A DNA stretch of 64,000 bases, taken from Corynebacterium tuberculostearicum SK141. Lineage in GTDB: Bacteria; Actinomycetota; Actinomycetes; Mycobacteriales; Mycobacteriaceae. The DNA is taken from positions 1 through 64,000 of the forward strand of contig NZ_ACVP01000005.1 in the NCBI RefSeq assembly GCF_000175635.1, given 5' to 3'. The stretch's first letter is position 1. Every line of letters begins with the position of its first letter. Of this stretch, positions 26,500 to 37,836 are shown piece after piece. The notes under the pieces were generated by a model that saw nothing but the letters and a program-made list of their open reading frames with translations, had not been told where the DNA came from and searched no databases. The translations under genes were made by a program, and so were the position numbers.

Positions 26500-27756
26500 G
26501 TGATTGATCTCAAGCTACTCCGCGAAAACCCTGACGTTGTCCGTGCTTCCCAGGTGAACCGAGGTGAGGATCCCTCCCTCGTAGACCAGCTCTTGGAAGC
26601 TGATGAGCAGCGCCGCGCTGCTATCCAAAAGGCCGACGAACTGCGCTCTGAGCAGAAGGCTTTTGGCAAGAAGATTGGCCAAGCCTCCCCAGAGGAGCGT
26701 CCGGCACTGCTGGAGGGCTCTAATGAGCTGAAGGCCAAGGTCAAGGAGGCGGAAGAGGCACAGTCTGCCGCTGAGGCCAAGGTGGAAGAGCTGCAGTACA
26801 AGCTCGATAACGTGGTCGAAGGTGCCCCGGCCGGCGGCGAAGATGACTTCGTAGTGATTGAAGAAGTAGGCCAGATTCCTGAGTTCGACTTCGAGCCAAA
26901 GGATCACCTTGAGTTGGGCGAGTCCCTCGGCCTTATCGACGTCAAGCGTGGTGCCAAGGTAGGCGGCGCTCGTTTCTACTACCTCACTGGCGATGGCGCC
27001 TTCCTGCAGCTGGGAATGCTGATGCTCGCGGCGCAGAAGGCGCGCGAAGCCGGTTTCAAGCTGATGATCCCGCCAGTTCTGGTTCGCCCAGACATTATGT
27101 CCGGCACCGGTTTCTTGGGCCAGCACTCCGATGAGATTTACTACCTGCCGGCCGACGATATGTACCTGGTCGGTACCTCTGAGGTGGCCCTTGCTGGTTA
27201 CCACAAGGATGAGATCATCGACCTCTCCAATGGCCCGCTGCAGTACGCCGGCTGGTCCTCCTGCTTCCGCCGTGAGGCTGGTTCCCACGGTAAGGACACT
27301 CGAGGCATCCTGCGCGTCCACCAATTCGACAAGCTGGAGATGTTTGTCTACTGCAAGCCGGAGGACGCGGAAGAAATGCACCAGCGCCTTCTGTCCATGG
27401 AAAAGGACATGCTTGCAGCCATGGAACTGCCTTACCGCACCATCGATATTGCCGGTGGCGACCTCGGTTCTTCGGCGGCCCGTAAGTTCGACAATGAGGC
27501 TTGGGTTCCTACCCAAGGCACCTACCGTGAGCTGACCTCCACCTCGAACTGCACCACCTTCCAGGCTCGCCGCCTGTCCACTCGCTACCGCGACGAGAAT
27601 GGCAAGACCCAGACCGCAGCTACCCTGAACGGCACGCTGGCGACTACCCGCTGGCTCGTTGCCATTCTGGAAAACCACCAGCAGGCCGACGGCTCCGTCG
27701 TTGTCCCTGAGGCCCTGCGCCCGTTCGTGGGCAAGGATGTCCTGACCCCGCAGTAA
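26500..27756 (+). CDS. serS: Seryl-tRNA synthetase
   Basis: A 418-residue class II synthetase that charges tRNA-Ser. The N-terminal long coiled coil (about 28-100) that grips the tRNA variable arm is evident. Motif 2 is [15 protein letters not shown] (about 258-272) and motif 3 lies at the C-terminal end (NGTLATTRW, about 378-386). The start is GTG with TAAACT (26487-26492) exactly 7 bases upstream and no ribosome site, so the transcript is probably leaderless. Confidence 0.97.
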   Translation: MIDLKLLRENPDVVRASQVNRGEDPSLVDQLLEADEQRRAAIQKADELRSEQKAFGKKIGQASPEERPALLEGSNELKAKVKEAEEAQSAAEAKVEELQYKLDNVVEGAPAGGEDDFVVIEEVGQIPEFDFEPKDHLELGESLGLIDVKRGAKVGGARFYYLTGDGAFLQLGMLMLAAQKAREAGFKLMIPPVLVRPDIMSGTGFLGQHSDEIYYLPADDMYLVGTSEVALAGYHKDEIIDLSNGPLQYAGWSSCFRREAGSHGKDTRGILRVHQFDKLEMFVYCKPEDAEEMHQRLLSMEKDMLAAMELPYRTIDIAGGDLGSSAARKFDNEAWVPTQGTYRELTSTSNCTTFQARRLSTRYRDENGKTQTAATLNGTLATTRWLVAILENHQQADGSVVVPEALRPFVGKDVLTPQ

Positions 27757-27779
27757 GTCCGCCGTCGTCCTGGAGAGTT

Positions 27780-29393
27780 ATGAACGCTGCGACGAATTTC
27801 CTGTACCGCCAGATCACCCACATTGGCAGGGGGGTGACTCTGGCACAGGGATTAAAAATGCGCCTTTCGGGGGAAGAAAATATCCCCGATAAGGGCGGCG
27901 CGGTGTTGGTTTGCAACCACACCGGCTACATGGATTTCCTCTTCGGCGCCTTTTTGGCCTATCGCAAGAAGCGTCTGGTGCGCTTCTTGGCTAAGGCTGG
28001 AATCTTCAAAGCACCGGTGGCGGGTCCGTTGTTGAAGGCCATGCATCACGTGCCAGTTGACCGTATCGATGGCAGCGCCTCCTTCCGCCAAGCGGTACAG
28101 CTGGCCAAGGACGGCGAACTCGTGGGCGTGTTTTCTGAAGGCACAATTTCCCGCAGCTTTGAAATCCGCAGCATGAAAAGTGGCGCCTCCCGCATTGCCT
28201 ATGAGGCGGGGGTGCCGGTAGTCCCACAGGTCATTTTTGGTTCGCAGCGCCTGTGGACCAAGGGACACAAAAAGAACCTGGGACGGACCAAGACCCCTGT
28301 CTTTATTACCGCCCTCGAACCGTACTATCCCTCCGGCGATGCGGAGGCTGATACCGCGGAGATTCGACGCCGCATGCAAGAGGCATTGGAAGGGCTATGG
28401 GAGCAGTACGAAGCCGAATTTGGGCCCATGCCTGCCGGTGAATACTGGGTGCCCGCCCGTAAAGGTGGAGGGGCTCCTACCCTTGAAGAAGCAGAAGCTC
28501 GAGATGCTGAAGTAGAAACCGAGCGCCACCGCGTACGCCGGTTGCGCGACGATCTAGTGGGCCTCAAAGAACGCGTCTCGGTTACTACGGTTGACTTGGT
28601 GCGCAACCACATGGCCGCCGCCAAGGGAGCGGACGGGGAGGAGCCAAAGAATAAGGCGCGGACCGCCCCGGAGACCCTGGAGTGGATCAAGAACAACCTC
28701 AACGCCGTGGTAGAAGAGGCAACCCGCGGCTTGGATGAAGGTCGCGATAAGGTCGCGGATATCATGGCGCAGCTGAAGTCGGATGTGGCGCAAACCCAAG
28801 CGTCCATCACGGCCAGCAGTAAGGAGATATGGGCTGGTTCCGTGGCGGAGCAGGGCCTGTTGGCGGCAGCCACCCAATCCCGGCTTATCGTTTCGCGCTT
28901 GCCGCACCGCATGAAGGCGCAATTTTCTTCCATCCCCCGCGTGGTAGTGGCGCAGAGCAGCGCGCTGAATTGGGAAGATGGCGCGCTAACTCCGCGATTG
29001 CACAAGGCTTTGGCAGATATCTACCCGGCGGCCGAAGTCCTGATCGTGATATCACCCGCCGGTGAAGTGGAAGTTCCGCAAGCCGTGTGGAGCGTTGTCG
29101 TTGATGAGGACGCTGTGCAGCCGCGACTCGATACCGATGCACTGTCCGTCACTGCCGCGACTGCGGTACAAGGCGTGGAGCGCATCCTTGAGGATCTGCA
29201 AGCTAAACCGGAGGAGACCCTGGTTTTTGCTAACGAGCCAGGAGATGAGGATTTCCTTGACCGGATGCCGGTGGTGGCTTTGGAAACTGCCCCTATCGAG
29301 GTGGTCAAAGGCGCTCAGGCGGTCACTTATTCTGCCGAGAAAGCCGGAATGTCCGAAGTGCTTGAAGCAATGGCGCGGTTAGCGCAGAAATAG
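27780..29393 (+). CDS. PlsC-type acyltransferase with long C-terminal extension
   Basis: A 537-residue protein. Residues about 30-215 are a 1-acyl-glycerol-3-phosphate-type acyltransferase with the catalytic NHTGYMD (the usual HxxxxD, His about 43), FSEGTIS and the later VPVVPQ. Then comes a charged helical segment (about 235-340) likely to form a coiled coil. The last 190 residues have no recognised domain. Single-domain PlsC enzymes are about 250 residues long, so the second half is an addition. GGAG precedes the ATG by 5-6 bases. The gene follows serS by 23 bases. Confidence 0.85.
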   Translation: MNAATNFLYRQITHIGRGVTLAQGLKMRLSGEENIPDKGGAVLVCNHTGYMDFLFGAFLAYRKKRLVRFLAKAGIFKAPVAGPLLKAMHHVPVDRIDGSASFRQAVQLAKDGELVGVFSEGTISRSFEIRSMKSGASRIAYEAGVPVVPQVIFGSQRLWTKGHKKNLGRTKTPVFITALEPYYPSGDAEADTAEIRRRMQEALEGLWEQYEAEFGPMPAGEYWVPARKGGGAPTLEEAEARDAEVETERHRVRRLRDDLVGLKERVSVTTVDLVRNHMAAAKGADGEEPKNKARTAPETLEWIKNNLNAVVEEATRGLDEGRDKVADIMAQLKSDVAQTQASITASSKEIWAGSVAEQGLLAAATQSRLIVSRLPHRMKAQFSSIPRVVVAQSSALNWEDGALTPRLHKALADIYPAAEVLIVISPAGEVEVPQAVWSVVVDEDAVQPRLDTDALSVTAATAVQGVERILEDLQAKPEETLVFANEPGDEDFLDRMPVVALETAPIEVVKGAQAVTYSAEKAGMSEVLEAMARLAQK

Positions 29394-29414
29394 CGCGGGC
29401 TGTCCGTCCGCTTT

Positions 29415-29434
29415 GCACCCCCGCGAGGGGGTGC
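29415..29434 (+). terminator. Intrinsic terminator after the acyltransferase gene
   Basis: GCACCCCC and GGGGGTGC pair perfectly around CGCGA-type loop bases and are followed by GTTTTCTTTTT. Confidence 0.9.
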
Positions 29435-29690
29435 GTTTTCTTTTTGGGCGGCTAAGTATTTTAGGGAAAGTTACTGCTTATGGGCCTGAAACCTACGTGT
29501 GAGTAACCACTTGTGTAACTGACGTCCGTGACTCCTATCATAGGTCTAAGGAGATAATGTCTCTGCAGCCGCGGTGTGATACTTTCCACCGAAACCACAA
29601 TTCACTGCTTTTGGCTGTGCTTTTGCCATCTCATTCATGGATTTATGGCGCAGGCACATGCAAGCACCAAGGAAGGAGATGCGGTCAGTA
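29435..29690 (+). promoter_or_regulatory. Long leader/promoter region of the glp operon
   Basis: About 255 bases before glpD. It holds GTTACT (29470-29475) facing AGTAAC (29502-29507), and a TGTGAGTAACC stretch that matches only one half of the GlxR (cAMP-regulator) consensus. A candidate promoter is TTGTGT (29511-29516) with TATCAT (29536-29541), 19 bases apart. A 44-codon frame at 29557-29691 ends on the glpD start. No known riboswitch was recognised. Confidence 0.4.
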
Positions 29691-29691
29691 A
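29557..29691 (+). CDS. Possible leader peptide of glpD
   Basis: A 44-codon frame beginning MSLQPRCDTF, with a hydrophobic patch SLLLAVLLPS in the middle. GGAG lies 3 bases before its ATG, closer than ideal. Its TAA shares bases with the ATG of glpD (TAATG), the layout of translational coupling. Composition is not strongly coding-like and no homologue is recalled, so this may be chance. Confidence 0.25.
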   Translation: MSLQPRCDTFHRNHNSLLLAVLLPSHSWIYGAGTCKHQGRRCGQ

Positions 29692-31415
29692 TGACCCAGC
29701 AAAGCAACCAATCCTTTAACCCCGAATACTTTGAAAATCTATGGAATGGGTACGCGGATGAGGACTACGACGTAGTCATCATCGGTGGCGGTTCCGTAGG
29801 CGCTGGTGCGGCAGCGGACGCCGCTACCCGCGGCCTCAAGACCGCCGTCATTGAGGCGCGCGACTTCGCCGCAGGTACCTCTTCTCGCTCCTCCAAGATG
29901 TTCCACGGTGGCCTGCGCTACCTGGCCATGTTTGACTTCCGCCTGGTGGCGGAGTCCCTCAAGGAGCGCGAGCTGAACATGTCCACCCTGGCACCCCACC
30001 TGGTGAAGCCGCTGAAGTTTATCTTCCCGCTGACCCACCACGTATGGGAGCGCGTGATGATGTTCGGTGGCTTTACTCTTTATGACCTCATGGGTGGCTC
30101 GAAGAGCGTGCCAATGCAAAAGCACCTCACCCGCAAGGGCGTGCTGAAGGTGACCCCGGGTCTGAAGGACGATGCCATTGTGGGCGGCGTGCGCTACTAC
30201 GACACCTTGGTTGATGACGCCCGCCACACCATGACCGTGCTGCGTACCGCCGCCGAGTACGGTGCCGACGTGCGTACCAATACCGAGGTCATTGGCTTTG
30301 ACAAGGACCGCGGCGGCCGCATCGTAGGCGCCAAGGTGCGAGACACCGCCACCGGCCGCGAGACCACCGTGCGCGGCAAGGTCTTTATCAACGCCACCGG
30401 CGTATGGAATGACAAGATCCAAGAGATGGCCGGCGTGGAAGGCAAGTTCACCGTTCACGCCTCGAAGGGCGTGCACATCGTCGTGCCGAAGGATGCGCTC
30501 GATGCAGAGGCGGCCCTGTGCTTCGTCACCGAAAAGTCCGTCCTCTTCGTTATCCCGTGGGGCGAGTACTGGATTATTGGTACCACCGATACCGATTGGG
30601 AAAAGGGTCTTTCCTTGCCAGATCCAGCACCAACCAAGTCCGATATTGACTACATCTTGGATCAGGTTAACCAGCGCGTTCGCCGCAAGATCACCCGCGA
30701 TGACATCGTGGGCGTCTACTCCGGCCTGCGCCCGCTGCTGTCCGGCAAGTCCGATTCCACCACCAACCTTTCCCGCAACCACGCCGTCGCACGCGTGGCC
30801 CCAGGTATGGTCTCTGTCGCCGGCGGTAAGTACACCACGTACCGCGTCATCGGTAAGGATGCCGTGGACCTGGCGGTGAAGGAACTGGGTACCAAGGTCC
30901 CAGAGTCCATCACCGAGCAAACCCCGATCCTGGGCGCCGCCGGCTACCATGCCTTGGCCAACCAGGTCCCATCCTTGGCTCGTCGCTATAACCTGAGCGA
31001 GAAGTTCATTGAGCACCTGCTCGGCCGCTATGGCTCCCTGCTGGGTGAGGTTTTGGCACCAGCAGCAGAGGATGCCTCCCTGCTCGAGCCAGTTCCTGGT
31101 GCCGAGTCCTACCTGTGGGCCGAGGTCCGCTACGCCGTCACCCACGAGGGTGCATTGCACTTGGAAGACATCTTGTCCCGCCGCCTGCGCATCGCCATCG
31201 AGTACGGCGACCGCGGTGTGAATGCCGCCCCGGCCGTTGCTGATTTTGTAGCACCGCTGCTGGGCTGGAGCGACGCCGACAAGGAGCGCGAGGTATCCCA
31301 ATTCAAGGCCCACACGCAGGCCGAACTTGAAGCAGAAGCTGCGGTAACTGACCGTGAGGCCAATGACATTTTGGTACGCGCAGGATCCGCCCGACCCACC
31401 CAAAACGAGGTATAA
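29691..31415 (+). CDS. glpD: Aerobic glycerol-3-phosphate dehydrogenase
   Basis: A 574-residue FAD enzyme at the inner face of the membrane that oxidises glycerol-3-phosphate to dihydroxyacetone phosphate and passes electrons to quinone. The FAD motif IIGGGSVGAGAAADAA is at about 25-40. The glycerol-phosphate dehydrogenase signature follows (SRSSKMFHGGLRYL), and the C-terminal domain begins near 400. Start at 29691 is chosen for homology; an in-frame ATG at 29679, with AAGGA 5 bases upstream, would add four residues. First gene of glpD-glpF-glpK. Confidence 0.95.
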   Translation: MTQQSNQSFNPEYFENLWNGYADEDYDVVIIGGGSVGAGAAADAATRGLKTAVIEARDFAAGTSSRSSKMFHGGLRYLAMFDFRLVAESLKERELNMSTLAPHLVKPLKFIFPLTHHVWERVMMFGGFTLYDLMGGSKSVPMQKHLTRKGVLKVTPGLKDDAIVGGVRYYDTLVDDARHTMTVLRTAAEYGADVRTNTEVIGFDKDRGGRIVGAKVRDTATGRETTVRGKVFINATGVWNDKIQEMAGVEGKFTVHASKGVHIVVPKDALDAEAALCFVTEKSVLFVIPWGEYWIIGTTDTDWEKGLSLPDPAPTKSDIDYILDQVNQRVRRKITRDDIVGVYSGLRPLLSGKSDSTTNLSRNHAVARVAPGMVSVAGGKYTTYRVIGKDAVDLAVKELGTKVPESITEQTPILGAAGYHALANQVPSLARRYNLSEKFIEHLLGRYGSLLGEVLAPAAEDASLLEPVPGAESYLWAEVRYAVTHEGALHLEDILSRRLRIAIEYGDRGVNAAPAVADFVAPLLGWSDADKEREVSQFKAHTQAELEAEAAVTDREANDILVRAGSARPTQNEV

Positions 31416-31418
31416 GTT

Positions 31419-32156
31419 ATGACCGGATTTGATGCATTCCTGTGGGAGTTTATCGGCACTGCGTTGCTGCTCCTTCTAGGTAACGGCGTATGTGCGCTGG
31501 TAAACCTGCGCACCTCTGGCGCACGCGGTTCCGACTGGGTCGTTATCGCCCTGGGTTGGGGTATGGGTGTCTTCGTCGGTGCCAGTGTGGCCGATCCCAC
31601 GGGCGGGCACCTTAACCCCGCCGTCACCGTAATGTTGGCCGTCAATGGCTCGCTCGAGTGGTCTCTGGTGCCGTACTACTTCCTGGGCCAGATCCTCGGC
31701 GCTATCCTCGGTGCCATCCTGGCATGGGCTGCCTTCAAGCAGCTTTTCGACGCCAATAATTACGACGACGCCGGAAACGTCACCGGCGCCAATAAGGACA
31801 CCAACGGTATCTTCTTTACCAAGCCGGCACATCCTAAGAACGGCTGGAATGCGGTGACGGAGTTCATCGCCACCTGCGTGCTGTTGATGTTCATCGCCTT
31901 CGGCCCCACCGGCGGCGAGCTTGGCCCAATGAGCTACTTCGCTGTTGCTTTCGTTGTGGTGGCGGTCGGCCTGTCCCTTGGTACCCCTACGGGTTATGCC
32001 ATCAATCCGGTCCGCGACCTGGGCCCGCGAATTGCTTATGCATTCATCTTGCCCATCCAGGACAAAGGCAGCGCGAACTGGGGCTATGCTTGGGTCCCCA
32101 TCGTGGCCCCATTGGTCGCAGCCGTAGCCGTTGGACTGTTGTCCGTTGCGCTCTAA
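31419..32156 (+). CDS. glpF: Glycerol uptake facilitator (aquaglyceroporin)
   Basis: A 245-residue MIP channel with six helices. The two pore motifs are GGHLNPAVT (about 64-72) and INPVRDLGPR (about 193-202). The Asp after the second motif's Arg is the glycerol-channel feature that widens the filter. It lies 3 bases after glpD and 28 bases before glpK, so all three are one operon for glycerol entry and capture. Confidence 0.95.
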   Translation: MTGFDAFLWEFIGTALLLLLGNGVCALVNLRTSGARGSDWVVIALGWGMGVFVGASVADPTGGHLNPAVTVMLAVNGSLEWSLVPYYFLGQILGAILGAILAWAAFKQLFDANNYDDAGNVTGANKDTNGIFFTKPAHPKNGWNAVTEFIATCVLLMFIAFGPTGGELGPMSYFAVAFVVVAVGLSLGTPTGYAINPVRDLGPRIAYAFILPIQDKGSANWGYAWVPIVAPLVAAVAVGLLSVAL

Positions 32157-32184
32157 TTTCATCTTCGTATAGGAGACTAGACAC

Positions 32185-33732
32185 ATGACTAACAAGAAAT
32201 ACGTCGCCGCTATCGACCAGGGAACCACGTCGACGCGCTGCATCATCTTTGACCACAACGGCGAGCAGGCTGCCGTTGGCCAGCTCGAGCACGAGCAGAT
32301 CTTCCCGGAAAAGGGCTGGGTAGAACACGACCCAGAAGAAATCTGGAGCAATACCCGTCGCGCCGTCGGTGAAGCGCTTGCCAATGGCGACATCACCGTG
32401 GAAGACATTGACTCGGTGGGTATCACCAACCAGCGTGAGACGACCGTGGTGTGGGATAAGCACACCGGTAAGCCGGTCTACAACGCCATTGTCTGGCAAG
32501 ATACCCGTACCACCGCCATCTGTAAGGAACTCTCGGGTGAGGAAGGACCGGAAAAGTGGCGCCGCCGCACCGGCCTGATTATCAACTCCTACCCGGCTGG
32601 TCCAAAGGTGAAGTGGATCCTCGATAACGTCGAAGGTGCTCGCGAGCGTGCCGAGGCAGGAGACCTGCTCTTCGGCACCATTGATAGCTGGCTGCTGTGG
32701 AACCTCACCGGCGGCGCCGAGGGCGATGCCGGCCACGAAGCGTTGCACGCCACCGACGTCACCAACGCCTCCCGCACCTTGCTGATGGACATCGAAAAGC
32801 TGGAGTGGGATGAGGAATTGTGTAAGGAAATGGGCATCCCGATGTCCATGCTGCCGGAGATTCGCCCGTCCCTGGGTGATTTCCGTACCGTGCGTGAGCG
32901 CGGCTCGCTTTCCGGCGTTCCTATCCGCGCCATCCTGGGTGACCAGCAGTCCGCGATGTTCGGCCAGGGTTGCTTCCGTGCAGGTTCCGCAAAGAATACC
33001 TACGGAACCGGCCTGTTCCTCCTGCTGAATACGGGTACCACCCCGAAGTTCTCCGAGAACGGCCTGCTGACCACCGTCTGCTTCCAGCGCGAGGGCGAGC
33101 GCCCCGTGTACGCCCTCGAGGGCTCTGTATCCATGGGCGGTTCCTTGGTGCAGTGGCTGCGCGATAACCTGCAGATCATCCCCAATGCTGCGTCCATCGA
33201 AAACCTCGCGCGCGAGGTTAAGGACAACGGCGGCGTTTATATCGTGCCGGCCTTCTCCGGCCTCTTCGCTCCGTACTGGCGCCCAGATGCCCGTGGCGTC
33301 ATCGTGGGCCTGACTCGCTTTGCTAACCGCAAGCACTTGGCTCGCGCCGTGCTCGAATCCACCGCGTACCAGACGCGCGATGTTGCCGATGCCATGGTGG
33401 CGGACTCCGGCGTGGAGATTACCGAGCTGCGCGTGGATGGTGGCATGACCATGAATGAACTGCTGATGCAGTTCCAGTCCGATATCCTCGGCGTGGAAGT
33501 ACACCGCCCGAAGAATATCGAGACCACCGCTACCGGTGCTGCCTTCGCGGCAGGCCTGGACCATGGCTTCTGGGATGACCTCAGCGTCTTGGGCAGCCAG
33601 GCCGGAGACATGAAGGTATTCAAGCCGAAGCGCGACAAGGAAGAGGTAGAGGGGCTCTACCGCGATTGGAAGCGCGCTATTAAGCGCTCCCTGGAGTGGG
33701 AGGATAACGAGGACGAGGACCTGAACTTCTAA
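32185..33732 (+). CDS. glpK: Glycerol kinase
   Basis: A 515-residue cytoplasmic kinase that makes glycerol-3-phosphate from glycerol and ATP. The phosphate-binding loop DQGTTSTR (about 11-18), the FGGY signature 1 region [20 protein letters not shown] (about 247-266) and signature 2 region [11 protein letters not shown] (about 419-429) are present. The frame is uninterrupted and full length. The ribosome site is AGGAGA 8 bases before the ATG. This strain should therefore use glycerol, unlike lab C. glutamicum ATCC 13032, which is known not to grow on it. Confidence 0.97.
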   Translation: MTNKKYVAAIDQGTTSTRCIIFDHNGEQAAVGQLEHEQIFPEKGWVEHDPEEIWSNTRRAVGEALANGDITVEDIDSVGITNQRETTVVWDKHTGKPVYNAIVWQDTRTTAICKELSGEEGPEKWRRRTGLIINSYPAGPKVKWILDNVEGARERAEAGDLLFGTIDSWLLWNLTGGAEGDAGHEALHATDVTNASRTLLMDIEKLEWDEELCKEMGIPMSMLPEIRPSLGDFRTVRERGSLSGVPIRAILGDQQSAMFGQGCFRAGSAKNTYGTGLFLLLNTGTTPKFSENGLLTTVCFQREGERPVYALEGSVSMGGSLVQWLRDNLQIIPNAASIENLAREVKDNGGVYIVPAFSGLFAPYWRPDARGVIVGLTRFANRKHLARAVLESTAYQTRDVADAMVADSGVEITELRVDGGMTMNELLMQFQSDILGVEVHRPKNIETTATGAAFAAGLDHGFWDDLSVLGSQAGDMKVFKPKRDKEEVEGLYRDWKRAIKRSLEWEDNEDEDLNF

Positions 33733-33754
33733 GTCCTGACGTAAACTCGCGGGT

Positions 33755-34585
33755 ATGGAGAATTTCCCAGCCCGCGCGCCTCGCCTCATCGCGAGCGATA
33801 TTGACGGCACCCTGCTGGACCGCAACCACCGCGTCCCGCGTCGCAACCGTGACGCCGTGGCGCGGGCAGTCCAACAGGGTGCCTATTTTGCGCTTTCTAC
33901 TGGCCGTCCGTTCCGCTGGATTGCCCCGGTGCTGGAGCAGCTGCCCGTGCGGCCGGTATGCGTGACCTCGAATGGCGCTGTGTTATATGACTCCGCGGAG
34001 GATCGGGTGATGTCCGCCCACGAGCTTTCGCCCGCCGCGTTGGCGGAAGTGGTGGACGTGGCCCAGACCGTACTGGGCACCGTGGGCTTTGGCGCGGAGC
34101 GGGCTGGAGGCTCGCTTGCCGACGCCGTCGAGGACCTCTTCGTAGTCGAGCGCCACTATTCCGAAAACGCCCTGTTTGAGGGCTTCGGCGTGGTCAGCAT
34201 GGGCGAGCTAGTGGGGCAGCCGGCGGTAAAGTTCCTCATCCGCAACACGGACTACTCCGCCCCAGAGCTCTATGAGCTCATTGCGCCGCACATCGATCCG
34301 GAGCTCGCGCACCTGACCTATTCCATGCAGGAAGGAATCTTGGAGGTTGCCGCGCCCAATGTGACTAAGCGCCGCGGGGTGGAATGGCTGGCGGAGCACA
34401 CCGGGGTCGCCCAGCAAGAGACTATTGCCTTTGGGGATATGCCCAACGATATCGAAATGCTGACGTGGGCCGGCTGTGGCGTGGCCATGGAAAACGCCCA
34501 CCCGGAGGTAAAGGCGGCCGCGGATGCGGTCACCGTGGCTAACCACCAGGCGGGCGTCGCTAAGGTGCTAGAGCGCTGGTTCTAG
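33755..34585 (+). CDS. Cof-type HAD hydrolase
   Basis: A 276-residue phosphatase of the HAD superfamily, Cof subtype. The nucleophile motif is ASDIDGTLLD (about 13-22) and the metal motif is FGDMPNDIEML (about 227-237), with the cap domain between about 90 and 190. TAAACT (33742-33747) lies exactly 7 bases before the ATG, so it is probably transcribed on its own as a leaderless mRNA although glpK ends only 22 bases upstream. A sugar- or polyol-phosphate substrate is possible. The stop overlaps the convergent amidase stop (CTAG). Confidence 0.88.
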   Translation: MENFPARAPRLIASDIDGTLLDRNHRVPRRNRDAVARAVQQGAYFALSTGRPFRWIAPVLEQLPVRPVCVTSNGAVLYDSAEDRVMSAHELSPAALAEVVDVAQTVLGTVGFGAERAGGSLADAVEDLFVVERHYSENALFEGFGVVSMGELVGQPAVKFLIRNTDYSAPELYELIAPHIDPELAHLTYSMQEGILEVAAPNVTKRRGVEWLAEHTGVAQQETIAFGDMPNDIEMLTWAGCGVAMENAHPEVKAAADAVTVANHQAGVAKVLERWF

Positions 34586-36480
34586 TCGGTGAAGATGTCT
34601 ACCTTTTCCGTTTCGGTGTTGTAGACAATCTCGCCACCCTGGAACTTCACGCGGATTTCCTTGCCATTCTTTTCCTCGTTGGAGGTCGGCAGGCCGAGCT
34701 TGGAGGCATTATCGCCCTCGGACCACTTCTTGGCAATCTCGCCCGTCAGCGCCTTGGTGCCGGACTCCTTGGAGGAGAGCACCACGCCATTTTGGAAGAG
34801 CTGGTAGAGGATCTTGCCGCCGTCGGTAGTATCCGGGCCGCCGACTGCCAAGCCTAGGACTGGGCCGAAAGCGTTGAGGACGGAGGTCCACGATTCCTTC
34901 AGGCCTTCGTTGCTGGAGACCTGGACAACCTTATTGACAATCTCCGGGATATCGCCGGTGGTCAGGTTGCCCGCCACCTTCTGATCGGTATCAGGCTTCT
35001 GCAGGCGCTCATTGGCGATGAGCACGCCGAAGACGGCGGCAGCGATTCCAGCGAGGGCGGAGATAGTCGAGACCGGTACCTCGACGTCGCCCAGCGAGGA
35101 CGTGATTTCCTCACCTACCTGTTGCGGGGTCTTGGGAGAATTTGGCTGTGGAGACTCTTGCCAGTTCAGGTCCGTGCTGTTCTTGCCGGACTTGATGGCA
35201 TCCGCCTTGCGCTTGGTGTTCTTGCGAATCTCGTCCCAGTGGCGCGTGGTGTACTGGCCCGGGCAAGCCGTGTAGTGGAAATCATTGTGTCCCGCGAAGG
35301 CCGGCACGGTGGCCGTGGTTCCTGCAGGGAACTTGGAGCCGTTGAATCCGCCGGAGTACAAGCTGGCCTTGCCCATTGGATCGATGCCAGAAATAGCGGC
35401 CTTCCAGCCGGCAATCTCCGCCACGGAGTTGAGCATCTCACGAGACGGCTCTGCTGTCTCGTAGTTGCCAATCATGGAAATGCCCCAGTTATTGGAGTTG
35501 AAGCCACCCACGTGGGCGCCCTGTACGGCCTTGTCCAGACCGCCGTAGCGGCCTTCGTAGATGGTGCCGAATTTATCCACCAGCACGTTGTAGCCGATAT
35601 CGCACCAGCCCAGGGTCTGCGCATGGTAGTCGTAGGCACCGCGTACCTGTGCCGCTGCCTGTGCGCGGGTGTAGTTATTGGTACCCGCGGTGTGGTGCAG
35701 GGTCAGGGCTTTCAAGCCATCATCGTAGGTTGGCTGCTGGCAGCGCTTAGATTCGTCTGCTCCCCAGCCAGCGCGGGTGACTACCTTGGGCATGCCCGCG
35801 GTTTCTGCGGTGGGCTCGATGGCTTCGCCTTCTTGGGCGTTGCCGTCGATAAACACGGCGTCGAGATCCGCAACCTGGGTGCGCTCATCGGCCACGGGGG
35901 AGATATCGCCGACGTTGTACGCAAGCGGCGCGGGGCGGTTGGCATCAGCGCCCTTGGCGGCCTTGTCTAGGAGGGAGTCTTCCTTCTTATCCAGGTTAGA
36001 ACCAGTCACGAGGTCAACGTTGGCCATAGAGACCTGCACATCGTTGGTATCGCCCACGAAGATGAGTTCGGTGCCGTTCTTGCCCTCGGTGTAATTCATT
36101 GCATCCATGGGCAGCCACTCGCTCCAGGAACCGTCCTGCTGCTTGGAGCGGACGAAGGAGTTGATATCTCGCTTGCCTTCCCAGGTGACGGCGAACATAT
36201 TGAAGGTTTCGTCGCGGTGGAACTGCTTGACCGCGCGGCGGCTTTCGCCGTCGCCCTGAGCGGCTACGGCTGGGTCATCGACGACGATGGATTCGCCGTC
36301 ACTGAAGCTAGAGGAGGAATTTTTGACCTCAATGGGACCGCCGTTGCCGGAGTCTTGGGTCTTGAGAACTTGCTGTCCGCCGAATGCGGCCGTCACGGCG
36401 AGCGCGACGGAGGTGACCGCCGCGATGACGGGGGTGGACCATTTTGACCTGGTGGGTACTAGTCGACGTCGTTGTTGCAC
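34582..36480 (-). CDS. Secreted PGRP/amidase-domain protein with C-terminal LGFP-like part
   Basis: A 632-residue exported protein: signal or anchor helix (about 16-36), an acidic linker region to about 225, and a peptidoglycan-recognition/type-2 amidase domain (about 230-395). Zinc ligands are in LHHTAGT and FHYTACPG, with the core tyrosine/glycine pattern GYNVLVDKFGTIYEGR. A second hydrophobic stretch lies near 480-500 (STISALAGIAAAVFGVLIA). The last 60 residues resemble an LGFP repeat (SKLGLPTSNEE). It probably cuts or binds peptidoglycan. It lies divergent from glf. Confidence 0.87.
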   Translation of the reverse strand: MQQRRRLVPTRSKWSTPVIAAVTSVALAVTAAFGGQQVLKTQDSGNGGPIEVKNSSSSFSDGESIVVDDPAVAAQGDGESRRAVKQFHRDETFNMFAVTWEGKRDINSFVRSKQQDGSWSEWLPMDAMNYTEGKNGTELIFVGDTNDVQVSMANVDLVTGSNLDKKEDSLLDKAAKGADANRPAPLAYNVGDISPVADERTQVADLDAVFIDGNAQEGEAIEPTAETAGMPKVVTRAGWGADESKRCQQPTYDDGLKALTLHHTAGTNNYTRAQAAAQVRGAYDYHAQTLGWCDIGYNVLVDKFGTIYEGRYGGLDKAVQGAHVGGFNSNNWGISMIGNYETAEPSREMLNSVAEIAGWKAAISGIDPMGKASLYSGGFNGSKFPAGTTATVPAFAGHNDFHYTACPGQYTTRHWDEIRKNTKRKADAIKSGKNSTDLNWQESPQPNSPKTPQQVGEEITSSLGDVEVPVSTISALAGIAAAVFGVLIANERLQKPDTDQKVAGNLTTGDIPEIVNKVVQVSSNEGLKESWTSVLNAFGPVLGLAVGGPDTTDGGKILYQLFQNGVVLSSKESGTKALTGEIAKKWSEGDNASKLGLPTSNEEKNGKEIRVKFQGGEIVYNTETEKVDIFTD

Positions 36481-36608
36481 TGTTATCTCCCTAGGGTTGT
36501 GCAGCTGTAAAAACGGTTGCCAAAAGTTAAGAGTTGATAGTGATGGTACGTTTGTGACTTCTGTGAAATCTGTTGCGACACGCCGATGCGCCGTGTCAGC
36601 TGCCGTAG

Positions 36609-37823
<1,215 letters not shown>

Positions 37824-37836
37824 GCGCTATGCTTGA

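Noticed and set aside
29739..31403. 554-codon minus-strand frame opposite glpD (and similar long ones at 40016-41767, 49756-51174 and 56668-58230)
   Set aside because: Mirror frames of highly biased genes; Gly/His/Leu-rich with no motif and no ribosome site.
32185..33732. glpK as a possible pseudogene, since lab C. glutamicum does not use glycerol
   Set aside because: The frame is uninterrupted, has both FGGY signatures and sits in an intact glpD-glpF-glpK operon.
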